Assembly (NCBI RefSeq): GCF_016921115.1
Contig: NZ_JAFFZS010000014.1
Location: forward strand, 124,001-188,000
From: Streptomyces actuosus
GTDB taxonomy: Bacteria; Actinomycetota; Actinomycetes; Streptomycetales; Streptomycetaceae
DNA length: 64,000 nt
Reading direction: 5' to 3'
Each line of letters starts with the position of its first letter. The first letter of the stretch is position 1. Made by a program: the position numbers and the translations under genes. Below are positions 8,578-16,726 of this stretch, piece by piece. Below the pieces are notes generated by a model that saw only the letters and a program-made list of their open reading frames with translations, was not told where the DNA came from and made no database searches.

Positions 8578-9255
8578 GGTAGCTCCGGACTCGAGACCCG
8601 ACACGGACGCTGCACCAACGACCGGCGACGCCCGGAAGATGCGGAAGCCACCACGTTCAGCGCTACCGGACGGGCAAGACCACCCCGAAGAACCAGTTCA
8701 TCTGAGGCGAAGAACAAATCGGACCAGATTGCTTGAGACCGGGAGCAGACAGCAGGAGACAGAACACCAGCTTCTGACCCGCATGAACAAGATTCGCTGT
8801 CACGAAACCGATAGGCGTCACGGTCCGATGGCAAGCGAGCAGGATCCGATGACAGAGGACAGTGACGGCGTGACGGCGTGACGGCGTGACGGCGTGACGG
8901 GGTGACGGGGTGACGGCGCAGCGCGGGCCCGGGGGACGGAGGGCCGGAGCGGGGCGTACGGCCCCCGTCGGACGCGGTGACACGCGTGCGTGGGGGCAGG
9001 CGCCCGTCGTCCCGCCGCCGACGCGCGTGGCCGTGGGCCGTTGCGCCGGGACACGGGCCGTTCGGCGAGCCCGGGGGCGAGACCGTACGGCGAGTCGGGG
9101 CGGAGAGGGGTGCCGGAGACGTGTGCCCGGCGCCGGAGGCGGGAACCGGCTCGGGCCGACCGCACCGGAGCGTGTCGCGACCCGATGTCCTGATCATGCG
9201 CTCCGGCGCCGCGGGGGCCCGGCGCCGCCGGGGGAGCAGGTGGCGTCCGAGCATG
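8578..9255. other. non-coding flank of the P450 cassette
   Basis: About 680 bases hold no gene I can support. The stretch 8690-8830 is noticeably more AT-rich than the surroundings, which fits a junction of acquired DNA or a promoter zone for the P450 gene. A seven-copy octamer repeat follows at 8862-8917. The rest is GC-rich and unremarkable. Confidence 0.4.
8862..8917. repeat. 7-copy 8-bp tandem repeat (GTGACGGC)
   Basis: Seven head-to-tail octamers occupy 56 bases. Five copies read GTGACGGC; copies five and six read GTGACGGG. Because the unit is not a multiple of three it does not encode a simple peptide repeat. It lies at the edge of the P450 cassette and may be a slippage-prone tract. 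Confidence 0.9.
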
Positions 9256-9287
9256 CAAAAAGCCGGTCCACACGAGGTGGACCGGCT
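9256..9287 (-). terminator. intrinsic terminator of rpmB
   Basis: A perfect 11-bp stem (9261-9271 with 9277-9287, 5-base loop) is followed on the minus strand by TTTTT. This is a textbook rho-independent terminator 44 bases past the rpmB stop, and it also insulates rpmB from the P450 cassette. Confidence 0.9.
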
Positions 9288-9330
9288 CAGTGCAGCTGAC
9301 CGGACAGTGGCCGCGCGCTGTAGCGAAGCG

Positions 9331-9516
9331 TCAGCGCGAGACCTTGCCGGCCTTGATGCACGAGGTGCAAGCGTTCACGCGCTTCGGCGTCCCGCCGACC
9401 ACGGTACGCACACGCTGGATGTTCGGGTTCCAGCGGCGGGACGTACGGCGGTGCGAGTGCGAGATGTTGTTGCCGAAGCCCGGCCCCTTGCCGCAGACGT
9501 CGCAGTTGGCAGCCAC
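9331..9516 (-). CDS. rpmB: 50S ribosomal protein L28 (zinc-ribbon C+ form)
   Basis: This 61-residue L28 is part of the large ribosomal subunit. The core SHRRTSRRWNPNIQ is clear. Two cysteine pairs, CDVC near residue 5 and CTSC near residue 50, form the zinc ribbon of the C+ type. Streptomyces usually also carry a zinc-free C- paralogue under Zur control elsewhere, so this copy should be the zinc-replete version. The GTG at 9516 follows GGAG by 6 bases. It has its own intrinsic terminator and a palindrome-rich upstream region. Confidence 0.97.
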   Translation of the reverse strand: MAANCDVCGKGPGFGNNISHSHRRTSRRWNPNIQRVRTVVGGTPKRVNACTSCIKAGKVSR

Positions 9517-9552
9517 GGGTCACTCCAAAGACTTCAGATGCGCTAACGGTCA

Positions 9553-9595
9553 ATCCCGGCATGCCGGGATCGAGATCTTAGGATCTGTCTCGATC
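9553..9595 (-). promoter_or_regulatory. palindrome-rich rpmB promoter region
   Basis: An 18-bp perfect palindrome occupies 9553-9570, and an inverted GATCGAGA/TCTCGATC pair (9568-9575 and 9588-9595) adjoins it. On the minus strand a TAAGAT -10-like hexamer lies at 9580-9575, between the arms. The start would fall near 9568, which puts the first palindrome in the 5' leader of rpmB. This could be an operator or a leader hairpin. Confidence 0.4.
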
Positions 9596-9785
9596 CGAGA
9601 TCTGAGTGGCGTTGCCAGGGGGGATAGACCCGATCAGGATCGGGCCAACCGGAGCAGCATACAACGGCTGCTCCCGTACAACGAAACTACCATGGCAGCT
9701 CAGGGGGCCGCTCCCGGCCCTCTTCCGGCGCACACCCCCTCAAGGTCTACGCTGCGTCCCGATCCAGCAGCTCAAGGAGGCGCAG

Positions 9786-11474
9786 GTGGCGCAGGTGCCG
9801 CAGACATTCCTCGATGCTCTCGCGGTGCGCACCTGGTGCGGCCTCGCGCTGGACGCGCTCGGGCGGGCGCGCGAGGAGATCGACGCCATCAACGTCTACC
9901 CCGTCGCCGACGGGGACACCGGCACGAACCTCTACCTGACGGTGGAGTCCGCCGTCGCCGCCGTCGAGGCGGTCTTCACGGGGTACGAGGCGGGCGGCTC
10001 CGGCGAGGGCGCCTGCCCCTCGCTCGCCGACGCCGCGCGGGCGATGGCGCACGGGGCGCTCATCGGCGCCCGCGGCAACTCCGGGACCATCCTGGCGCAG
10101 CTCCTGCGCGGCATGGCCCAGGTGCTCGCCACCGAGGAGGAGGGCATCCGGGCCGACGGGCAGGGCCTCCGGCTCGCCCTGCGGCACGCTGCCGACTCCG
10201 CCCGCCAGGCGGTCGTCCACCCGGTCGAGGGCACCGTGCTGTCGGTCGCCTCGGCCGCCGCCGAGGCCGCCGCCGTGGCCGAGGACGACTGCGGGGCCGT
10301 GGCACGGGCCGCCTACGACGGCGCCAGCACGGCGCTCGCCGCGACGCCCGGCCAGCTGGCCGTGCTGGAGCGCGCCGGGGTCGTGGACGCGGGCGGGCGG
10401 GGACTGGTGGCGGTCCTGGCCGCCCTCGTGGAGACGTTCACCGGGGAGGCCCCGGCGGCGGCCCCGGCGCCCGTGCCCCACGCGCGCGTGGAGGCACCGG
10501 TGGCCGCTGCGGCCGGCTGCCCCGACGGGACGGCCACGCCCCCGGAGGACGGGCCGGCCTTCGAGGTGATCTACCTGCTGGAGGCCGACGACGACGCCGT
10601 CGGCGGGTTGCGGCGGCGGCTGGACTCCCTCGGCGACTCCCTTGTCGTCGTGGGCGGCGACGGGCTGTGGAACGTCCATGTGCACGTCGACGACGCGGGT
10701 GCCGCCGTCGAGGCCGGGGTGGAGGCCGGACGGCCCTACCGGATCCGCATCACGCACTTCGGGGCGGGCGACGTGCACACCGCGCGCGGCGAGCGCCCGG
10801 CCCGCGAGCGGGCCCAGCGGGCGGTGGTGGCCGTGGTGCCCGGCGAGGGCCTGGCCGGGCTGTACACCGAGGCCGGCGCGACCACTGTGCTCGCACGCCC
10901 CGGGGAGCCGCCGGCGAGCGGGGAGCTCGTCGAGGCCGTGCGGCGGGCCCACGCGCGCGAGGTCGTCCTGCTGCCCAACGACGCCGAGCTGCGCCACACC
11001 GCGGCCGCTGCCGCCGAGCAGGCCCGCACGGAGGGCATCCGGGTGGCCCTGATCCCGACGCGCTCCGCGGTCCAGGGCATCGCCGCCCTGGCCGTGCACC
11101 AGCCGGACCGCCGGTTCGACGAGGACGTCGTCTCGATGACCTCGGCGGCGGGCGCCACCCGGTACGCCGAGCTCGCGGTGGCCGAGCGGCAGGCCTGGAC
11201 GATGGCCGGCATCTGCCAGGCCGGAGACGTCCTCGGCCTCATCGACGGCGACGTGGCCGTCATCGGCACCGACGTCACCGCCACCGCCGAGACCGTCCTG
11301 GACCGGATGCTGGCGGCGGGCGGCGAACTCGTCACGCTCGTCCTCGGCGACCAGGCCCCCGAGGGCGTCGCCGACCGCTTGGAGGCCCGGGTGCGGGAGG
11401 CCTACCTGGCGGTCGACACCGTGGTGTACCGCGGCGGCCGGCAGGGCGCGCTGCTGCTGATCGGCGTGGAGTGA
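9786..11474 (+). CDS. DAK/DegV family kinase (FakA-like, DhaL domain)
   Basis: This 562-residue protein has an N-terminal DhaL ATP-binding domain: VYPVADGDTGTNLYLT near residue 38 supplies the metal-binding aspartates, and ALIGARGNSGTILAQLLRG follows near residue 91. A linker leads into DegV-like central and C-terminal parts. The family includes FakA, the ATP-binding subunit of fatty acid kinase, which phosphorylates fatty acids held by FakB. No fakB lies nearby, so the activity is inferred from the family. The GTG at 9786 follows AAGGAGG by 5 bases. In Streptomyces this gene normally precedes recG, but here an HSP90-TPR pair lies between them. Confidence 0.88.
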   Translation: MAQVPQTFLDALAVRTWCGLALDALGRAREEIDAINVYPVADGDTGTNLYLTVESAVAAVEAVFTGYEAGGSGEGACPSLADAARAMAHGALIGARGNSGTILAQLLRGMAQVLATEEEGIRADGQGLRLALRHAADSARQAVVHPVEGTVLSVASAAAEAAAVAEDDCGAVARAAYDGASTALAATPGQLAVLERAGVVDAGGRGLVAVLAALVETFTGEAPAAAPAPVPHARVEAPVAAAAGCPDGTATPPEDGPAFEVIYLLEADDDAVGGLRRRLDSLGDSLVVVGGDGLWNVHVHVDDAGAAVEAGVEAGRPYRIRITHFGAGDVHTARGERPARERAQRAVVAVVPGEGLAGLYTEAGATTVLARPGEPPASGELVEAVRRAHAREVVLLPNDAELRHTAAAAAEQARTEGIRVALIPTRSAVQGIAALAVHQPDRRFDEDVVSMTSAAGATRYAELAVAERQAWTMAGICQAGDVLGLIDGDVAVIGTDVTATAETVLDRMLAAGGELVTLVLGDQAPEGVADRLEARVREAYLAVDTVVYRGGRQGALLLIGVE

Positions 11475-11638
11475 GCCCCACGCCCCGCACGCTCGAGCAC
11501 CGGCCACTCGGGCACCGGCCTCTCCGGCGTTCGCCGGCCTCCTCGGCTCCGGTTCCTCCGGCGCCGGTCTCCGCCTCCCCGACCGCTCGGTCCCCCGGCA
11601 GCGGCCCCGGCGCGTCGCTGACCGCCCGCTTCCCCGCT

Positions 11639-14600
11639 CTACGGCTCCGTCCGGTCGCGGGCGGACCGGAGCAGTCGCTCCGCCTCCGCCCGCCGGTCCC
11701 CGACCGTCGCTTCCTCCTCGTCGGTCTCCCCGGCCCTCCCGGGACGGTCGTCGCCGTCCGGGTAGGCCTCCAGCACGGCACGCGCGTGTGCCGCCGCCCG
11801 CTCCCAGCGCCCCAGCCCGGCCTCCAGCCGGCCCGCGGCGAGCTCCGCACCGGTACGGGCGTGCAGCGCGGGCGCACCCAGCGTCGTGAACACCTCGACC
11901 GCGGCCCGCGCCTGCGCCAGGGCCTCCGTCAGCACCACCCGCGCCGTGTCCTCCCCGGTCTCCCCGCCGGACCCGCCGCTCTCGGCACCCTCGGCGCGCT
12001 CGGCGACTTCGGTGCCGGAGCGGGCCAGGAGGTCCGCGAACTGGCGGTGGGTGTGGCCCAGCTCGGCCGTGAGCCGGTGGCGTGCCTGTGTGTCGTCGGT
12101 CCCCTCCCGTGCAGCCGTGCAGGCCTCGACCGCGCTCGCCATCAGCTCCCGGGCCGCACGGTGCCCGTCCCGGTCCTCGGTGCGCAGGGCGAGCCACGCG
12201 CGGGCCCGCAGGGAGCGCACCAGACCGTGGGCGTCGCCGAGGGCGCGCCACAGCTCGCTCGCTCGGGCGTAGGCCCGGTCCGCCTCGTCGGGCAGGTCCG
12301 CCCGGCCGAGGCTCTCCGCGGCGAGGTGCGCGAGCGTGGCATGGTCATGCTGCTCGGGCCAGTGCCGGGCGATCTCCGCGGCCCGCAGCCGGCGTTCCGC
12401 GGCCGTGACGTGTTCCCCCAGCTCGCTCAGGCAGTCCCCGAGCCACCACAGGGTCTGGACGACCGCGCCGTCACCGTGCGTGTCGGCGTGTATGTCGGGC
12501 AGCGCCGACTCCAGCACCTCGGCCGCCTCCGCCCAGCGCCCCTGGTGGACCAGGAACCCGCCGAGCTGGTGCCGCGCCCAGGCACCGAGGTCGTGGCCCT
12601 CGCCCGCCTCGTCCGCCCAGTGCGCCGCCTCCAGGGCGTGGTCCGCCGCCTCCTGCAGGCGCCCCAGGCCCCCGACGACCTCGCCGAGCTGGAGGTGCAG
12701 CTGGGCGCGCCCGACCGCCTCCAGATGCTCCCCGCCGTGCTCCAGGGCCGCCCGCAGTGCCCGCTCCGCCCCGGCCGGATCACCGAGATGGTGGGCGAGC
12801 TGCGCCAGCCGTGCCTCGTACTCCACCGCGAACCACGGCAGTCCCGCCCCGGTGAACTCCTCCGCGGCCCGCGTGAACAGCTGTGCCCCCGCCTCCGCGT
12901 CGCCGCCGCGCGCCGCGAGCTCCGCGAGCATCGCGAGGCACTCGGCGTGCCGCGCGGCCAGCCGGACGTCGTCTCCCGTGCGCCCGTCGACGAGCGCCAC
13001 CACTTCACGCACGGCCGCCTCCACGGCCCCGGCGTCCGCGGCCCCGACGGGCCCTTCGGCCTCGTGGACGCGTCGCATCAGGATCCGCGCCCGGCTGATC
13101 AGCACCGACGCCGCCTGCCGGACCCCTGTGCCGCCCCCGGCGTACAGCGCGAGGACCTGATCGTACGGTGCGGCGACCGCGGTGAGCGCCCCGTCGACGT
13201 CCCCGGCCAGGGCGCGTGCACTCGCCGCACGCGCGCGTGCGGCGAGCGCCTCCCCGGCGTCGTCCGCCTCCTCGTACCAGGTGGCCGCCTGCTCGAACCG
13301 GGCGGCGCTCTCCGGGCCGAGCTCCATGGCCCGGTGCTCGATGATCTCCGCGCGGTCGTACGCCGTCAGCGCCTCGTGTCCGGTGCCGTCCGCGCGCTCC
13401 GCTGCCCGCGCCACCGCCGCCCACGCCTCGCCGGCGTTCGGCCGGAGCATCCCGGACAGGCGCCGCGCCTCGGCCAGCAGGGCCGGCAGATCGGAGGCGG
13501 AGGGCGACCGAGGGGCGTGCGGCGAGGCCTGCCCGCCGGGCTCGCCCGGCACCGGGGGAGCGGTGGTGCGTGCCGGGCGCGCCGGGCGCACGGAGCGCAC
13601 GCCGAGCGGGAGCCGCTCCACGAGCGCCGGCTGGTCCATGCGCGCCCGGGCGCGCTCACTGACGTACGCGCTCCCGTTGCGCTCGTCGAAGCGCTCCGCC
13701 AGCGCGAGCGCCTCCGCGCGCGCGTGCACGGCGAGTTCGCCCGCCGTCCACACCCGTCCGGGCGGCCCCGGCACCTGCTGCCCGGCGAGCCCCAGGGCGT
13801 CCAGCCGTTCCATCAGCAGTGCCACCACCGCCATGAACTCCAGCCTGCTGCGCGGATGCCCGTCGTCGGTGAAATACGCCGGCCGTTCGGCGAGCAGTTC
13901 CAGGCCGCGCGCCTCGTTCCCGGTCAGCGCGCAGAACTCGACGTGGTCGGCGTACGCCCCGCGCATGCTCTCCATGGCGCGCACCAGGCGAAAGCCCCGC
14001 AGATGGTGGGCGCGCGCCTCGTCCGCGCGGCCGAGGCGCAGCAGCGGTGCCAGCGAGGAGGCGAGCACCGTGTGCGGCTCGTGGGCGCACGTGAACTCGC
14101 CCTCCAGCACCGGCCGCCACAGCTTGAGCGCCTCGGCGTCCCGCCCCCGCTCCGCCTGCCACCAGCCCTGCTGGTGCAGCTCGCACGCGTGGCAGTCGGC
14201 CATGCGGTCCCGGTCGGCCGCCAGCCACCCGGCGCAGGCCCGCTCCGCCCGCGCCACGTCCCCCACGTGTGCCGCCACGCTGAACTCCGCGCTGCGCACC
14301 GCCCGCTCGGAGTGCCCCGCCAGCCGGTAGCGGTGCTCCATCTCGCCGAGCCACTTCTCGACGGAGGCCAGCGGGATGTGCGGCTGGTCCAGCATGCCGG
14401 CCGTCATCCACTTGAACACCCAGTGCAGCGAGTGGGCCTCGTAGGCGTCGAAGTCCTCCGGCCGCTCGTCCCACATGCGCAGCAGCCGCGCGAACGGGAC
14501 GAACATCTTCGCCTTCTCGGAGCTGTAGTTGTAGACCTTCAGCTGGTGCCCGAGCGCCTCGATCACCGCGAGCGGGATGTTCAGGCTCTCGGCCTCGGCG

Positions 14601-14701
14601 AGCAGTTGCTCCGCGCGCGCGTTGCGGGCCGGACCCTCCGGTTCCTCGGAGTTCTGCGCCATCGCCCGGCGCAGTTCGTCGAAGTCGCCGGTCTCGCTCA
14701 T
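11639..14701 (-). CDS. large tetratricopeptide-repeat (TPR) protein paired with HSP90
   Basis: This 1020-residue protein is almost entirely helical, with successive Ala-rich helix pairs of TPR type from about residue 150 to the end. The N-terminal 120 residues are not repeat-like and carry YNYSSEKAKMFVPFARLLR. A CHAC pair near residue 175 and a further cysteine and histidines (TCAHEPH) could bind metal. An inter-domain Pro-rich hinge near residue 365 splits the array in two. The ATG overlaps the HSP90 stop by 4 bp (ATGA, 14698-14701), so translation is coupled. No signal peptide or membrane segment is seen. The function is unknown; I infer a partner or adaptor of the HSP90 protein. Confidence 0.82.
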   Translation of the reverse strand: MSETGDFDELRRAMAQNSEEPEGPARNARAEQLLAEAESLNIPLAVIEALGHQLKVYNYSSEKAKMFVPFARLLRMWDERPEDFDAYEAHSLHWVFKWMTAGMLDQPHIPLASVEKWLGEMEHRYRLAGHSERAVRSAEFSVAAHVGDVARAERACAGWLAADRDRMADCHACELHQQGWWQAERGRDAEALKLWRPVLEGEFTCAHEPHTVLASSLAPLLRLGRADEARAHHLRGFRLVRAMESMRGAYADHVEFCALTGNEARGLELLAERPAYFTDDGHPRSRLEFMAVVALLMERLDALGLAGQQVPGPPGRVWTAGELAVHARAEALALAERFDERNGSAYVSERARARMDQPALVERLPLGVRSVRPARPARTTAPPVPGEPGGQASPHAPRSPSASDLPALLAEARRLSGMLRPNAGEAWAAVARAAERADGTGHEALTAYDRAEIIEHRAMELGPESAARFEQAATWYEEADDAGEALAARARAASARALAGDVDGALTAVAAPYDQVLALYAGGGTGVRQAASVLISRARILMRRVHEAEGPVGAADAGAVEAAVREVVALVDGRTGDDVRLAARHAECLAMLAELAARGGDAEAGAQLFTRAAEEFTGAGLPWFAVEYEARLAQLAHHLGDPAGAERALRAALEHGGEHLEAVGRAQLHLQLGEVVGGLGRLQEAADHALEAAHWADEAGEGHDLGAWARHQLGGFLVHQGRWAEAAEVLESALPDIHADTHGDGAVVQTLWWLGDCLSELGEHVTAAERRLRAAEIARHWPEQHDHATLAHLAAESLGRADLPDEADRAYARASELWRALGDAHGLVRSLRARAWLALRTEDRDGHRAARELMASAVEACTAAREGTDDTQARHRLTAELGHTHRQFADLLARSGTEVAERAEGAESGGSGGETGEDTARVVLTEALAQARAAVEVFTTLGAPALHARTGAELAAGRLEAGLGRWERAAAHARAVLEAYPDGDDRPGRAGETDEEEATVGDRRAEAERLLRSARDRTEP

Positions 14702-16536
14702 CGTCCGTCGCCCTCCCCGTGGGTCGCCCATTCCAGCAGTCCGATGAACGCCCGGTTCAGCAGCGCCGAGTCGGCCGGCGCCAGCGGGCGCTGCGCCCTC
14801 AGCAGCGCCTGCCCGTACAGCGACTCCGTCGCCGTGCCGATCAGCTCCCCATCCCCCAGCGAACCGATCCGGCGGACCAGCGGATTGAGGTGGTTGAGCA
14901 CCAGCCGGGCCCGGGGCGCGCTGCCGCGCAGCGAGCCGAGGATGCCCGCCCACAGGTCGTCGGCCTGTTCCGCGGCCTGCGCGCGTGCCTGCTCGTGCCG
15001 GGCGTCGCGGTCGTCCAGGTGCAGCGCCGGGACCGACAGAGGGTGGAAGGCGCGCAGGACGACGTCGCAGCCGAGCGGGTCCAGGGTGGCCCGGGCCGCC
15101 GACAGGAAACCCGACAGCGCCAGTTCCTCGGCCGGATCGACCGCATCCAGATGGGCGGTCACGGTGTCCGCGTCCAACTCGGCGACCACCGTGCCCGGCC
15201 GCACCGACGGCAGCGCCTCGACCAGCTCGCTGTCGTAGGTGTAGCCGCCGTTGACCACCCCGACGCCCTGCGCGGCCGCGATCGGCGCGACCTGCCGGTA
15301 CTCCTCCACCGTCCGGGTGAAGTGCACCACCGGGTGCCGCTGGGCGAACTCCTGCAGCGACAGCCGTCCGTCGCTCGTCTCGAACGGCAGCCAGGGCAGC
15401 ATCGTCCGCAGCATGCCCTGATCGTGCCGGGCCAGGGACTTCACTCCCAGGTGGTGCACCGACAGGAATGCCGCCAGGCGCTCCGGATCGCCGGCCGCGA
15501 GCCCGGTGAGCCAGGACCGGATCCTGTCGCCCAGCGCCTCGCGGACCGCCGCCAGTGTCTCGTCCTCGTACAGCGACTCGCGTGAGGCGGTCGGCCGCAG
15601 ACTGTCCGTGTCCAGCACGCAGCGCACGAAGAACGCCCAGTCGGGCAGCAGCTGTTCCGCCCGCTCCGTCAGCAGCATGCCCTTCAGGTGCACACGATGA
15701 CCCGCCCGCTGGGCGGGGCTGACCGCCGACGGCAGCACGTACGCCACGCCGCGGATCCCGGCGACGGGCACGTCCAGGTCGATCGAGTCCAGCGGCGTGA
15801 AGCCGAACAACCCGTGGCAGTGGCGTGCCAGGGCCACACGGCGCGCCGCGGGGGAGGGGTACGGCCGGTCCCATGGGGCGGGCAGATCGTTCACCTGCTC
15901 GTCGCCCACGCGCACGTCGTACGGCAGCAGCGAGCCGAAGTCCCGTGCCAGCGCAAGGACCCGCTCGGCCGCCAGCCACTCCTCGGCGCCGGCCCGCGCG
16001 GCCAGATGCACGGTCGTGCCCGGCTCGGGGCGGGCCTGCTGCGGCAACGTCCGCACCGTGTACGAGCCGTCGTCGCGCGCCGTCCACTCCACCGGCGGCG
16101 CGTCCGGCGTGCGAGCGCTGCGGCTGACCACCCGGATCCGCTCGGCGACCACGAAACAGGCCAGCAGCCCGATGCCGAACTGCCCGAGGAAGTCGGAGCG
16201 TGCCTGCTGAAGTCCGTCCGCCCGCTTCGAGCTGCGGCCGATGGTCGCCAGCAGGTCGTGCACGTCCGTCTCGGTGAGCCCGATCCCGGAGTCCTCCACA
16301 CGCAGCGCGCCGTCCTCGGCGTACAGCCGCACGCGGGCGGCGGCGCCGGGGTCCTCGGCCCGCCGGGCGGTGATCGCGTCGACCGCGTTCTGCAGCAGCT
16401 CGCGCAGGTACACCTTGGGGCTGGAATAGAGGTGATGGGAGAGCAGGTCCACCAGACCGCGCAGGTCGACCTGGAACGTATGCGGTGATCGGGGTGACTG
16501 GGATGCCTGTGATGACTGTGAGGTCTGGGAGTCCAT
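14698..16536 (-). CDS. HSP90-family molecular chaperone (HtpG-like paralogue)
   Basis: This 612-residue protein has the HSP90 GHKL ATPase: LRELLQNAVDAI with the catalytic Glu and Mg-binding Asn, VEDSGIGLTETDV, GQFGIGLLACFVVAERI and GTTVHL. The middle-domain catalytic arginine is retained in TASRESLYEDETL. Several blocks differ from true HtpG (for example DSGIG for DTGIG), the charged linker is short, and the N terminus is a Ser/Gln-rich tail, so it is a divergent paralogue. The ATG at 16536 is the best of several weak starts; a GTG at 16542 and an ATG at 16629 are alternatives. It is the first gene of an operon with the TPR gene and is divergent from recG. Confidence 0.87.
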   Translation of the reverse strand: MDSQTSQSSQASQSPRSPHTFQVDLRGLVDLLSHHLYSSPKVYLRELLQNAVDAITARRAEDPGAAARVRLYAEDGALRVEDSGIGLTETDVHDLLATIGRSSKRADGLQQARSDFLGQFGIGLLACFVVAERIRVVSRSARTPDAPPVEWTARDDGSYTVRTLPQQARPEPGTTVHLAARAGAEEWLAAERVLALARDFGSLLPYDVRVGDEQVNDLPAPWDRPYPSPAARRVALARHCHGLFGFTPLDSIDLDVPVAGIRGVAYVLPSAVSPAQRAGHRVHLKGMLLTERAEQLLPDWAFFVRCVLDTDSLRPTASRESLYEDETLAAVREALGDRIRSWLTGLAAGDPERLAAFLSVHHLGVKSLARHDQGMLRTMLPWLPFETSDGRLSLQEFAQRHPVVHFTRTVEEYRQVAPIAAAQGVGVVNGGYTYDSELVEALPSVRPGTVVAELDADTVTAHLDAVDPAEELALSGFLSAARATLDPLGCDVVLRAFHPLSVPALHLDDRDARHEQARAQAAEQADDLWAGILGSLRGSAPRARLVLNHLNPLVRRIGSLGDGELIGTATESLYGQALLRAQRPLAPADSALLNRAFIGLLEWATHGEGDGR

Positions 16537-16726
16537 CGTCACGGCGCCGACGGCAGGGGAGGCTCGACGGCGCGGGGTCGGGCGGTCCCTGTGGGGCGGG
16601 AATCCGCGGAGGAGGTCGGAGCGCGTCATCCTACGACCCGATCGACCGGGCTGACCAGGGATTTCCCAAGACGTACACGGGCCCCGTCGCCACCGGTCCG
16701 CGGCATTGTCGGCGCCGTGGTGTGCA

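Noticed and set aside
6554..8604. Secondary-metabolite gene cluster around the P450
   Set aside because: Only a P450 and a crotonase are present, with no synthase, carrier protein, regulator or transporter beside them.
8639..8881. Plus-strand 80-residue frame before the octamer repeat
   Set aside because: No ribosome site, no recognisable family, and its end runs into the tandem repeat.
9290..15238. A 5.9-kb open frame on the plus strand across rpmB, the DAK gene and the HSP90-TPR operon
   Set aside because: It is antisense or out of phase to strongly recognisable genes and its translation is Arg/Pro/Gly-rich low-complexity text typical of high-GC shadow frames.
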